In this document: piece by piece, positions 53,378 through 62,057 of the stretch | Numbering within the stretch: position 1 is the stretch's first letter | Layout of the letters: each line of letters begins with the position of its first letter | From: DAOMFM01 sp035429825 | GTDB lineage: Bacteria; Acidobacteriota; Blastocatellia; UBA7656; JADIYM01 | Reading direction: 5' to 3' | Assembly: GCA_044224215.1 (NCBI GenBank) | Contig: JBGAKX010000005.1 | Coordinates: 1-64,000 of the forward strand | Length of the DNA: 64,000 bases | The notes under the pieces: generated by a model | Seen by the model: the letters and a program-made list of their open reading frames with translations, nothing else | Databases searched by the model: none | What the model was told of the DNA's origin: nothing | Program-made: the position numbers and the translations under genes

Positions 53378-55852
53378 ATGCGCCACGCTCATTCGCGGCC
53401 AGTTCTCAGCACCCGCCTGCTCGTCGTCATAGGATTGGTGCTCGTTGGCGGTGGATTCGCGGTCGTCGGTCTCTCCCAGGGCCGAGGTCCCGCAGCCGCT
53501 GCGACCGGGCCGCAGAAGGGCCCCGGCACCGGGTTCCTTCACAAAGATCATTCGGGAATGGTGGCAATTCCGGGCCAGGCGGGGAAGACCCGCGAGCTGA
53601 AATGCGAGACGTGCCACGCGGTCTCCGTGGAGGCTCCGGATACAAACCGCTTCCCGGGTCCGGATCTCGAGAAGTACCCCGAGACGGCGAAGCTGGCCGC
53701 CACCGGCACCAAGCTGAACGGTCTTGGATTTCCCAAGTCGCACTCTGCGTGCGTCGAGTGTCACAAGGAGATCGCTCCCGGTCCTGGCGGCAAGTACTGC
53801 GGCCTTTGTCATGACACGCTGCAGAAGCTGCGCGTATTCCCGAAGGCGAACGTCCAGCTGTCGCAGTTCGCCGACCGCTACTCGCACAAGGCCCACAAGG
53901 ACTACTACGACAACAATCCCGACACCTTCAAGACCGCCGCGGTTTCAAGGCCCGCTGCGTCGCACGGCATTTTCGGGTCCGCGACCACGTTCGGTACGGC
54001 GGACATCCTGCGTGTCTCGTACGTCGCGCCGCCGGCTGAAAAGGGGCTTCGGTGCTCGACGTGCCACATCCCGGCGACGGGCGGCGTGAAGATGCAGCTG
54101 CCGCTGCATGCGAACTGCTTTGAATGCCACGCGAACGAAAAGATTGTCTCCAAGAAGGCCGACACCTATGCGATGAACTGCGTCGGCTGCCACGCCAACA
54201 TGGCCTTGAACGATCCGACGGTCGACGAGAAGCTCAAGCCGGTCAAGGACGCACTGAACGCGATCGCTCCGGTCATCGATCCGTTCCGTGTCGTCATCAC
54301 GCCGTCCGGCGCGGGACACGCGCAGTTCAACCACGTCGGCGGCGCCGCGAAGTACCACGAGGTCCTCAAACCGGATGCCGGCAAGAGCGCCGGGAAGACC
54401 ATCGAAGGCAAGATGGCCTGCCTGTTCTGCCACACATCGGTGGAGAAGGCCGCAACGCGCGCCCAGGTCATGGCGTTCGCGGTCAAGAAGACCGATCCTC
54501 AGCTCGTCCAGCCGCCGGCGTCCGCATGCGTGGTGTGCCACGTCCACGCGGTGCAGATGGTCGTTCCCGACAAGCCGTCCAAGACGGGCCGCGCGGGATG
54601 CACGGTCTGTCATACGGCGGCCGATGCCGCCAAGCCGGCTCCCGCAACACACAGTCTGGGCGAGGCAGCTCCTGCGGCGACGCCGGCAAAGCCCGAGGCG
54701 ACGCCTCCCGCGGCAAAGCCCGAACCGGCCAAGCCCACAACCGCGCCGGCGGCGAAACCCGAGCCTGCAAAGCCGGCGGCTCCGAAGCCCGAGCCGACAA
54801 AACCTGCGACCGCGCCGGCCGCGAAGCCCGTGGAAACCCCGAAGGTTGAGACGCCCAAACCGGCCGCGACGCCTGCGCCGGCAAAGCCCGAGACGCCAAA
54901 GGTCGAGCCACCCAAGCCCGCACCGACAGAAGCTCCCAAGACGGCCCCGGCGCCCGAACCCAAGCCTGCAGAACCCGCGGCGCCCAAGCCTCAGGCTGCA
55001 CCTGCAAGCGGCGGCACGGTCGACTACTCAAAGGGCTACCCGCCCACAGCGCCCGGCTCGTCGCACCTGAGCCTACCGAACCCGATGCTGCTTGGGGATC
55101 CCAAGACCAGCGACCAGTGGGGTCTTGACGGAACGTGGGGGATTTCGAAGCTCACACACCAGGATCACTCCGAGAAGTACAAGGTTTCGTGCGCCACGTG
55201 CCATCACACGAACGGTGCAGGTAACGCGGCGATCGGCGAGCAGGTGCAGCGTTGCGTGAGCTGCCACAAGGCCGAGGGCGACGAGAAGAACCCGTCCAGC
55301 AAGGACGGCGACGAACTCTGGGTGAAGAACGCATTCCACCTGGGTGAAACCGGTTGCATCGAGTGTCACAAGCGCGAGTCGGCCAAGAACCCGAATTCGA
55401 AGGCTGCGACGACGTGCGCAGGATGCCACCAGCCGAAAGGCAGCGCTGACGCGGACCGCGTGCTGAAGGGCCTGTTCCGCGACGCTACGACGGCCGTCGC
55501 GTTCAAGGTTCCCGGCTTTGCAGACACGTGGCCTCGCTGGCAGACGCGGCCTGCCGGATTCGGACTGCTCGGTGGCCAAAGCCTCGCAGGGTCGTTCGGC
55601 GGCGCGTCTGTTCGGGCGCTCGTTTGCGACGTTCCGGCGCGACTCTGGTATGCACAGTTCGCCGGGTCCGGGTCGCATCGCTCGGCGCGTGTCGTTTCGC
55701 ACGCGCGGTGGCAACGGCATGAACCCTCGCATGCCGCGCGTTCTCGATCGCCGCAGGTTCAACTCGCGCCCTCGTGGCGTGGCGAACTGCCCAGACTCGC
55801 ACTGGCGATCGCGCTCGTGGACCGGAACGCCGGGCACGGCTACAGGATCTGA
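53378..55852 (+). CDS. Multiheme c-type cytochrome, 13 CxxCH motifs
   Basis: The 824-residue protein has an N-terminal membrane anchor or signal (LLVVIGLVLVGGGFAVVGLS) and 13 CxxCH motifs. Nine lie in residues about 75-412 (CETCH, CVECH, CGLCH, CSTCH, CFECH, CVGCH, CLFCH, CVVCH, CTVCH). A linker of about 130 residues rich in Ala, Pro, Lys and Glu (PAKPE-like repeats) follows, then a four-heme c7-type domain from about residue 545 to 688 (CATCH, CVSCH, CIECH, CAGCH). That domain equals the protein at 57104-57640 at about 112 of 141 positions, counted by eye. The final 136 residues have no heme site and odd composition. It should be periplasmic and carry electrons; partner unknown. Confidence 0.9.
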   Translation: MRHAHSRPVLSTRLLVVIGLVLVGGGFAVVGLSQGRGPAAAATGPQKGPGTGFLHKDHSGMVAIPGQAGKTRELKCETCHAVSVEAPDTNRFPGPDLEKYPETAKLAATGTKLNGLGFPKSHSACVECHKEIAPGPGGKYCGLCHDTLQKLRVFPKANVQLSQFADRYSHKAHKDYYDNNPDTFKTAAVSRPAASHGIFGSATTFGTADILRVSYVAPPAEKGLRCSTCHIPATGGVKMQLPLHANCFECHANEKIVSKKADTYAMNCVGCHANMALNDPTVDEKLKPVKDALNAIAPVIDPFRVVITPSGAGHAQFNHVGGAAKYHEVLKPDAGKSAGKTIEGKMACLFCHTSVEKAATRAQVMAFAVKKTDPQLVQPPASACVVCHVHAVQMVVPDKPSKTGRAGCTVCHTAADAAKPAPATHSLGEAAPAATPAKPEATPPAAKPEPAKPTTAPAAKPEPAKPAAPKPEPTKPATAPAAKPVETPKVETPKPAATPAPAKPETPKVEPPKPAPTEAPKTAPAPEPKPAEPAAPKPQAAPASGGTVDYSKGYPPTAPGSSHLSLPNPMLLGDPKTSDQWGLDGTWGISKLTHQDHSEKYKVSCATCHHTNGAGNAAIGEQVQRCVSCHKAEGDEKNPSSKDGDELWVKNAFHLGETGCIECHKRESAKNPNSKAATTCAGCHQPKGSADADRVLKGLFRDATTAVAFKVPGFADTWPRWQTRPAGFGLLGGQSLAGSFGGASVRALVCDVPARLWYAQFAGSGSHRSARVVSHARWQRHEPSHAARSRSPQVQLAPSWRGELPRLALAIALVDRNAGHGYRI
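54620..55015 (+). repeat. Low-complexity Pro/Ala/Lys linker inside the 13-heme cytochrome
   Basis: Codons for repeated PAKPE, PAAKPEP and KPAAPKPEP-type units cover this stretch. It is a flexible spacer that joins the nine-heme part to the c7 part and probably spans the periplasm or the cell wall matrix. It is a coding repeat, not a mobile element. Confidence 0.75.
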
Positions 55853-56011
55853 TGGGCGGCGGCCTGCACCTGGCGTTCGCCTTGTTTTCATCGAGTCGCT
55901 TCGAATTGGATTGAATCTCACGCAGGCAACTGGTTCAGGACGTGCCGGCGTTCCGCAAGTCGCGAGGTTGGCGACGAGTCCGGAGAGCCGTGTCCTCGAC
56001 ACACTCAGACC

Positions 56012-56872
56012 ATGAAAAGAACGATCCCTCTTCTTGCCCTCGTCGCGGCACTCTCGGTCACCGCGTGGCTTTCCGACCGGACGAGCGCCCAGGATACGGC
56101 GTACAACTATGGGTCGTTCGATCACAAGGAGCACGACGCCGCACTCGACAAATCCGCGCAGGAGCGCATCGCGTGCGACGTCTGCCATCGGCGCGACGAC
56201 GCGAGCTCGCAGCTCTACTTTCCGGGCCACAATGCGTGCATTCAGTGTCACGCGACGCAGTTCACGTCCCAGTCGCTCCAGATCTGCGCCGTCTGCCACA
56301 AGGACGTCGCGACGCAGGGGCGCGCGCTGAAGGACTTTCCCGCGCAGCGCAAGGACTACGGCGTCAGGTTCGACGGCGCGGGCAACAAGAGCCAGCACGT
56401 CGTCCACATGAAGGAAGCGCTCCCGGACGGCACCAAGATGTCGTGCTCCTTCTGCCATGCGGCGCAGGGCTCGAATATGGCATTCCCCTCGCACCCCGAG
56501 TGCTACGCGTGCCACACGCCAGGTGCGAATTCGAAGGCGGCGTCGCAGGAATTGAGCACGTGCTCGGTCTGCCACCCCGGCGCTACCGAGCCCAACTCCG
56601 AGATGCGACGTCTTGTCAGCACCCGACGCAATGACGCGCTGCCCTACCGGTTCCGGCATCTCGACCATAACCGGTCCGGCCGGATCGGCAACGATTGCGC
56701 CAAGTGCCACAACGACGCGGCCGGAATTCACGTGGCGTCCACCGCAACGCGCGAGCATCGGGTCAAACCGGGGTTCAACTGCTACGAGTGCCACCGAGGC
56801 GGGGGTCTGTCGCGGATCACTGAGACATCGTGCGGAAGCTGTCACGGCGTCGTCGTGTTCCCGCCGCTGTAG
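56012..56872 (+). CDS. Multiheme c-type cytochrome, 9 CxxCH motifs
   Basis: The 286-residue protein has a signal peptide (MKRTIPLLALVAALSVTAWLS) and nine CxxCH motifs: CDVCH, CIQCH, CAVCH, CSFCH, CYACH, CSVCH, CAKCH, CYECH and CGSCH. Additional His residues, for example in SFDHKEHD and RHLDHNRSG, may be distal heme ligands. The start at 56012 is supported by the signal peptide. No close family name was assigned; the pattern resembles c7- and c554-type multihemes. Same strand as the 13-heme gene, 159 bases after it. Confidence 0.9.
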   Translation: MKRTIPLLALVAALSVTAWLSDRTSAQDTAYNYGSFDHKEHDAALDKSAQERIACDVCHRRDDASSQLYFPGHNACIQCHATQFTSQSLQICAVCHKDVATQGRALKDFPAQRKDYGVRFDGAGNKSQHVVHMKEALPDGTKMSCSFCHAAQGSNMAFPSHPECYACHTPGANSKAASQELSTCSVCHPGATEPNSEMRRLVSTRRNDALPYRFRHLDHNRSGRIGNDCAKCHNDAAGIHVASTATREHRVKPGFNCYECHRGGGLSRITETSCGSCHGVVVFPPL

Positions 56873-56920
56873 ATTCATCCGTCCTCGAGCGCGCCGCGAC
56901 AATCCTGCAGGAACAGGGCG

Positions 56921-56949
56921 TTGACATAACAGGGTCACGCACTTAGGAT
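56921..56949 (+). promoter_or_regulatory. Candidate sigma70-type promoter of the c7 cytochrome gene
   Basis: TTGACA (56921-56926) and TAGGAT (56944-56949) are 17 bases apart. This is the best promoter match in the locus. It gives a leader of about 150 bases to ATG 57104. Confidence 0.65.
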
Positions 56950-57103
56950 TGTTGTCCTGCCGTGCGTCGAGCACGTGCACTCGGGACCTTAGCGAGATCC
57001 GACGTTGAAGCACCCAGGGAAGGCCGGCCACGAATGCGCTTCGGCGCCCGGTGTGAGCCGCACCCGTTTCTTGGAACACATTGAAGCCGGAGACCACACT
57101 TTC

Positions 57104-57640
57104 ATGAGATATGCCAAGGCCGTTCTCTGCATCTGCGCGCTGGCAGTATTTGGCGCGCTGTCATTCCACGTTGCGACCTCGTCCGCTGCCTCCGTTGATC
57201 CGACCCAGGCTGCGGTTGACTACTCGAAGGGCTACCCTGTGGAAGCTCCGGGTGCGTCGCACATGAGCCTTCCGAACCCCATGCTGCTCGGCGACCCCAA
57301 GACGAGCGACCAGTGGGGCCTCGATGACACGTGGGGAATCGCGAAATTCACGCACCAGGACCACACCGAGAAATACAAGGTGTCGTGCCATACGTGCCAC
57401 CATACAAACGGCAAGGACAATGCCGCCCTGACCGAGAACGTCGACCGTTGCGTGAAGTGCCACATGGCCGAGGGCAACGAGAAGAACCCGACGAACGCGG
57501 CCGGCGACGAACTCGACATCAAGAACGCATTTCACATCGGTGAGACGGGCTGTATCGAGTGCCACAAGCGCGAATCAGAGAAGAATCCGAACTCGAAGGC
57601 CGCCGCGACATGCGCCGGCTGCCACGAGAAGAAGGGCTAA
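57104..57640 (+). CDS. Tetraheme c7-type periplasmic cytochrome
   Basis: The 178-residue protein has a signal peptide (AKAVLCICALAVFGALSFHVATS) and four heme motifs: CHTCH, CVKCH, CIECH and CAGCH. It is the stand-alone version of the C-terminal domain of the 13-heme cytochrome. The ATG at 57104 fits the signal peptide. A perfect 13-bp stem follows the stop. The cytochrome c7 fold normally carries three hemes with bis-His ligation; four motifs here suggest a variant. It is a good candidate for a mobile electron shuttle. Confidence 0.92.
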   Translation: MRYAKAVLCICALAVFGALSFHVATSSAASVDPTQAAVDYSKGYPVEAPGASHMSLPNPMLLGDPKTSDQWGLDDTWGIAKFTHQDHTEKYKVSCHTCHHTNGKDNAALTENVDRCVKCHMAEGNEKNPTNAAGDELDIKNAFHIGETGCIECHKRESEKNPNSKAAATCAGCHEKKG

Positions 57641-57648
57641 CGCCATCA

Positions 57649-57677
57649 CACGGGCCGTCCCCCAGGACGGCCCGTGT
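57649..57677 (+). terminator. Perfect 13-bp hairpin between the c7 gene and resB
   Basis: ACACGGGCCGTCC (57649-57661) and GGACGGCCCGTGT (57665-57677) are exact reverse complements with a 3-base loop. There is no T-run, so it may stop transcription only partly, or protect the 3' end of an abundant c7 message. Confidence 0.55.
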
Positions 57678-57722
57678 CTCATCCCAGGGCGCCCCCGCGG
57701 CAACTGTTTGAATCGAAGCACC

Positions 57723-59276
57723 ATGTCGACACCACAGAATCCGGAAGTCGGACTCCCAGCCGATAGCCTACCCACCCAGGCGAAACAGACCTCAGGCACA
57801 AACTTCCTCGATCGCGTGCTCAAGCAGCTCAGCTCGGTTCGGTTTGGCGTATCGCTGCTGATCCTGATGATCATCCTCAGTATGACCGGGATGCTGATCA
57901 TGCAGATCAACGTCGAGGGATTTGACAAGTACTACGCGACGCTCACCCCGTCGCAGCAATGGCTCTACACGGATCCGATTCTGCGAGCGATCCGCAACGT
58001 GACCGGATGGCGGCTCCAGGGATGGAACATCCTGTCGCTCGTCGACATCTACAAGTCGTACGTATTCATCACGCTGCTCGCCATTCTGACGCTGAACGTC
58101 ATCCTCGCGTCGATAGACCACTTTCCAGGTGCGTGGCGTTACATCACCCGAAAGAAGCTCACGGCCTCGAAGCCGTATGTGCTTCACCAGACCTACAACG
58201 CGACGGTCGAGAGCGACGGAAGCGACGCCGAGGCGGCGCAGATTGCCGCCCTCTGTCGTCACCTTGGCTACACGCCGACGATCACGCGCGAGGCGTCGCG
58301 CACGACGGTCTTTGCAGAGCGCGGAGCGTGGAACCGGCTCGGTGCGTACTTTGTCCACGTCGGCCTTCTCGTCATCTTCACTGCGGGATTTCTGACGTGG
58401 CGGTCGTCGCACACCGGCAGCATGACGCTCACGCCCGGCGCCGAGGCGACGACGATTCAGGGCTTGCTGTACGACCTGGACCGCGTTCAGGTCGGCGAGT
58501 TCGCGCTTCCCTTCACCGTCGAATGCACCGACATCCAGCAGACGCTGATCCGTCCGGACGGGTCGCTGGACGCGAGCAACACGGTCGACTGGTTCACGCG
58601 CATACGCATCGCGGACCCCGCAACGGGCAAGAACCTCGATGCCGACGTGCACATGAACAAGCCCGTCGACTATCGCGGCTACCGTTTCTTCCAGTCCAGT
58701 TATCAGAACGTTGCAAAGGCCCGGACGGTGACGCTGCAGATCGACCGGCCGAACGCGCAGCCTGAACTGGTCGAGTTGCGGGTGAACCAGCCGACGACGC
58801 TGTCCGACGGCCGTACGATCGTCTTTGCCAACTTCACCGGCAACGAGACCGACGCAAACAACGCGACCGACTATGACAAGCCCGCCGCCGCGCTGCAGGT
58901 CGTCGGCGGAGCCGGGGGGCCGCCGCAGTCGTTCGTCGTTCGCGCGGCCGGAGCGCCTGTTGATTCGACGGGCGTCACTGCGCTCGGCGGTGCGACGGCC
59001 ACGCTTGTGAGCTTTGAAAAGGTCGGAGCGAGCCACACGCTCTCGGTTCAGTACGACCCTGGTGCATGGGTTTTTTACATCGGCTCCGTTATTCTTGTGG
59101 CCGCATTGATGTCCGTGTTCTTCGCCTCGCACCGTCGAATCTGGTTTGTGCTTGAGAAGGACAAGGACGGAGCGCACAAGATCTATGTCGGCGGGCATGC
59201 CAACCGAAACCGCCCGGCGTTTGAGCGGCAGTTCAAGGACTTGGTAGCGGCGCTCGCGCCTACCGCGCCAGCGTGA
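57723..59276 (+). CDS. resB: ResB-like cytochrome c biogenesis protein
   Basis: The 517-residue protein is a System II cytochrome c biogenesis protein. It has four transmembrane segments (near residues 40-60, 115-135, 208-228 and about 455-475) and a large periplasmic domain with NKPVDYRGYRFFQSSYQ, a ResB motif. ResB binds apocytochrome and works with CcsA to attach heme on the outer face of the membrane. The ATG at 57723 is 46 bases after the hairpin. The ccsA gene follows 10 bases later, so they are one operon. Placing this pair between multiheme genes fits its job. Confidence 0.92.
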   Translation: MSTPQNPEVGLPADSLPTQAKQTSGTNFLDRVLKQLSSVRFGVSLLILMIILSMTGMLIMQINVEGFDKYYATLTPSQQWLYTDPILRAIRNVTGWRLQGWNILSLVDIYKSYVFITLLAILTLNVILASIDHFPGAWRYITRKKLTASKPYVLHQTYNATVESDGSDAEAAQIAALCRHLGYTPTITREASRTTVFAERGAWNRLGAYFVHVGLLVIFTAGFLTWRSSHTGSMTLTPGAEATTIQGLLYDLDRVQVGEFALPFTVECTDIQQTLIRPDGSLDASNTVDWFTRIRIADPATGKNLDADVHMNKPVDYRGYRFFQSSYQNVAKARTVTLQIDRPNAQPELVELRVNQPTTLSDGRTIVFANFTGNETDANNATDYDKPAAALQVVGGAGGPPQSFVVRAAGAPVDSTGVTALGGATATLVSFEKVGASHTLSVQYDPGAWVFYIGSVILVAALMSVFFASHRRIWFVLEKDKDGAHKIYVGGHANRNRPAFERQFKDLVAALAPTAPA

Positions 59277-59286
59277 GGGAGACCGT

Positions 59287-60852
59287 ATGAGCACTATCAG
59301 TCGGATCGACGTTCACAACCTGCCATCGGGCAGCGAGCCGCTCTCGGCGCGCTTGACCGGCTGGCTGCCCGTCGCGATTCCCATCGCGCTGGCGGCGACC
59401 ATCGTCTTCCTCCGGGTGCAGTTCGGCGAAACTCGCTTCCTGTATGACGGGACGCTGATTGTCCTCGCGCTCGTGTGCTTCCTGTTTGCGTCGGTGATCG
59501 GTCTCATCGAGATGTACGCGGACAAGTCGGTCCTCGGTCGATGGGGCCTCCTGATGGCATCGAGCGGCCTCATGTTCAACGCGGCCGCGTGGGGCACGCG
59601 TTGGGTCGCGGCCGGCGATCGCGAGGGCTGGATTCGATGGGTCTTCCGATACGTGCCGTTTGCGAACCTCTATGACCTGTCGATCGCGTTTTCGATGGGC
59701 GCTGCACTGACGACCGTCATCATCTGTCGCAAGAAGGAGTCGCGCGTCGTCATGGGCGTGTCGATGTTGATGGCGGCGCTGATCGTCACGCTGGCGATCT
59801 TCCTCGGGCGCCAGTTCATCGATCTGCCGCCAGTGCTCGACAGCTACTGGCGGCCGATCCACGTCGGGATCGCGTCGACGAGCTACGGCGTCGTGCTCGT
59901 CTGCTTCAGCATTGCGGTGCTCTACCTGATCAAGGACGGGTTCAAGATCGAGGGGATGGGAGCGTTCGTCGCTATCCTCGGTCTCGGCATCTTTGGCACG
60001 ATCAACCGCTTCTCGCTGATCACGAGCGGAACGTACGGCCTCAATGTCTTTTTTGGCGCGGGCGACGAGCGATCGACACTTCCGCTTCGCGCGACGGTAC
60101 CGGTCGTTGGCCCGCTCATGGTCCTGGCAATGCTGCTGCTCGTCGGCGCGCTCGCGTGCTTCGCCGCCGACCTCTATCGAGGGGACGAGCGGCTCAAGAA
60201 GTACGGGTTCTGGGCGATGTGGGGCTCGGCTGCGGCGCAGCTTGGGTCGATCGTGACGCTCTTCTACCAGATGAAGGCGATCAACGGCACGATCGCCTCG
60301 CGGATCGACCTGGCGTCGCAGGCTGGCTATCCCAAGGTTGCTGAATGGCTTACGGCCAACGGCATCCCGTTGACGACTGCCGGAGTGCAGCAGGCGAACA
60401 AGGTCTTCGAGATGAACAACGCGCAGCTCAGCGTGTCCGGAAATTCGAACCCGGTCGAACTCGGCGCGCTGTTCACCCTGCTCGCCCTCACGGGGCTGGT
60501 TCTGATGTTCGGCTTCCGCACCGAGCGCGTCATCGAACGGCTGCCGTCGCTCGAGCGGCTCGACGAGCTCATGTACAAGACCGGCGCCGTTGCGTTTACC
60601 GGTCTCGCGATGCTGCTCATCACGGGAGCCGTCTGGGCGAACGAGTCGTGGGGACGGTACTGGGGCTGGGATTCCAAGGAGACGGGCGCGCTCGTGGCGT
60701 GGCTCGCGTACGCGGGCTTCCTGCACACGCGCATCGCTCACGGCTGGAGCGGACGACGCAGCGCGTACTTTGCCATCGTCGGATTCCTGCTCGTCATCTT
60801 CACGTATCTCGGCGTCAGCTACCTGCTGCCGGGCCTTCACTCCTACGCATGA
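59287..60852 (+). CDS. ccsA: CcsA-like cytochrome c heme-handling protein
   Basis: The 521-residue multipass protein has the tryptophan-rich WWD domain: ANESWGRYWGWDSKETGALV near residue 450-470, which binds heme in CcsA/CcmF proteins. Conserved His residues flank it (AGFLHTRIAHGWSG and earlier WRPIHVGIAS). It is longer than the usual 300-400 residue CcsA because of an extra segment in the middle (about residues 220-400). It delivers heme across the membrane to ResB. It starts 10 bases after resB. Confidence 0.92.
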   Translation: MSTISRIDVHNLPSGSEPLSARLTGWLPVAIPIALAATIVFLRVQFGETRFLYDGTLIVLALVCFLFASVIGLIEMYADKSVLGRWGLLMASSGLMFNAAAWGTRWVAAGDREGWIRWVFRYVPFANLYDLSIAFSMGAALTTVIICRKKESRVVMGVSMLMAALIVTLAIFLGRQFIDLPPVLDSYWRPIHVGIASTSYGVVLVCFSIAVLYLIKDGFKIEGMGAFVAILGLGIFGTINRFSLITSGTYGLNVFFGAGDERSTLPLRATVPVVGPLMVLAMLLLVGALACFAADLYRGDERLKKYGFWAMWGSAAAQLGSIVTLFYQMKAINGTIASRIDLASQAGYPKVAEWLTANGIPLTTAGVQQANKVFEMNNAQLSVSGNSNPVELGALFTLLALTGLVLMFGFRTERVIERLPSLERLDELMYKTGAVAFTGLAMLLITGAVWANESWGRYWGWDSKETGALVAWLAYAGFLHTRIAHGWSGRRSAYFAIVGFLLVIFTYLGVSYLLPGLHSYA

Positions 60853-60933
60853 CATTCCGTTGAGTCTCGGCGCGGTGTTCAACCCGTGAACGCCGCGCCG
60901 GGACTTCACCATCGTTTCCACGCCCACCTGATC

Positions 60934-61824
60934 ATGAGCGACACGACCAACACGAACGCAAACATCGAGCTGATGAAGGCCAAGCTCGAAGCCCACAAGA
61001 AGGACAAGCTGCTGCATCTGCTGAGCGGGCTCTTCGTTGGCCTGCTGGTCGGATTCTTCGGAGCCAACTGGATGAACGCGCGGCCGGCGGCGATCGGACC
61101 CGCCGCCGGACAGGCAGCCGTGGGCGGTGCAGACCTTCCGGCCGATCATCCCGCCGTCGAGGGCGGAGGCGCGGGAGCAGGAGCGGGCGCGGCGATGCCT
61201 GAGGTGCAGGCCAAGCTGAAGGCGGCGGACGACAACCCCCAGGACTTCGACGCGCAGATGGAAGCCGCGGCGATGTTTTTCCGGATCAACAACTTTGCCA
61301 AGTCGGTCGAGTATCTTGAACGTGCGAGCAAGCTGAAGCCGAATGATCCGGACACGCTCGCAAACCTCGCGAGGGTCCAGTTGCGCAGCGGGGACATGGA
61401 GCAGGCAATTGCAAACGCCCGCAAAGCGTACGACCTGAAGCCCGACGACTTTGACAACACCGTGCTGCTGGCCAATCTGCTGTTCGACACCGAGAAGTTC
61501 GTGGACGCGCAGCCGCTCTACGAAAAGGCGCTCGTCATGAAGCCCGACGACGTCGACGTCCGCACGGATCTCGGCACGAGCTACTTCAAGGCGGGCAATC
61601 CCGACAAGGCCATCGCCACCTACCGCGAATCGCTCAAGCGCGACCCCAAGCACCAGAATACACTCGTCAACATCGCGCATGTCGCCATTGCAAAAGGTGA
61701 CTCTGCGGTCGCCGAGGACGCGCTGACCAAGCTCGCGGCGGTCAATCCGCAGAACGCCGAACTCGCCAGCTTGCGGACGCAGCTCGACGAGCTCAAGAAG
61801 ACTGGAAAGATTCCGACACACTAG
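60934..61824 (+). CDS. Membrane-anchored TPR protein
   Basis: The 296-residue protein has a short charged N-terminus, one transmembrane helix (LLSGLFVGLLVGFFGANWM, about 34-52), a Gly/Ala-rich linker and about five tetratricopeptide repeats (for example AYDLKPDDFDNTVLLANLLF). It resembles CcmI/NrfG-type TPR proteins that hold apocytochromes for heme attachment, but is not assigned to them. It follows ccsA by 81 bases, so it may be the third component of this maturation set. The ATG at 60934 is used as the N-terminus then matches the related protein at 48756-49487. Confidence 0.85.
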   Translation: MSDTTNTNANIELMKAKLEAHKKDKLLHLLSGLFVGLLVGFFGANWMNARPAAIGPAAGQAAVGGADLPADHPAVEGGGAGAGAGAAMPEVQAKLKAADDNPQDFDAQMEAAAMFFRINNFAKSVEYLERASKLKPNDPDTLANLARVQLRSGDMEQAIANARKAYDLKPDDFDNTVLLANLLFDTEKFVDAQPLYEKALVMKPDDVDVRTDLGTSYFKAGNPDKAIATYRESLKRDPKHQNTLVNIAHVAIAKGDSAVAEDALTKLAAVNPQNAELASLRTQLDELKKTGKIPTH

Positions 61825-61903
61825 GTCCGTGCGTCGCGTTGCCCGCCGGCGCTAACCGGCACCAACGAAACGCTCAAAGACCAGCCCCGCGGCTGCTTCG
61901 TCG

Positions 61904-61952
61904 TTGCATATCGGTCCGGTTGGTGATATCTGTGGCACCAACACACTGGTGC
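61904..61952 (+). promoter_or_regulatory. Candidate promoter and operator of the cNMP/Fe-S gene
   Basis: TTGCAT (61904-61909) and TATCTG (61927-61932) are 17 bases apart. An inverted repeat GCACCA-N6-TGGTGC (61935-61952) lies over the expected start point. The leader to ATG 62058 is about 120 bases. Confidence 0.45.
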
Positions 61953-62057
61953 TCATAGTTTGTTTCCGGAGGACACCGGCTTTCGCCGATTCCTCCTTGC
62001 TTTTCCCCACACATTCCCAGGTCTCAACCCCCTGCGGGGCCGGACTCGGGAGGAACC

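Noticed and set aside
54620..55015. Repeat-rich stretch considered as CRISPR or tandem DNA repeat
   Set aside because: Units are irregular, in frame and encode PAKPE-like peptide; no constant repeat with spacers exists.
55073..57097. Long minus strand open frame over the cytochrome region
   Set aside because: The + strand carries CxxCH motifs in order and signal peptides; the antisense frame has none and covers intergenic gaps as well.
59260..61821. 853-codon minus strand open frame opposite ccsA and the TPR gene
   Set aside because: CcsA with its WWD motif and the TPR protein are unmistakable on the + strand; the antisense product is charge-rich and has no recognisable domain.
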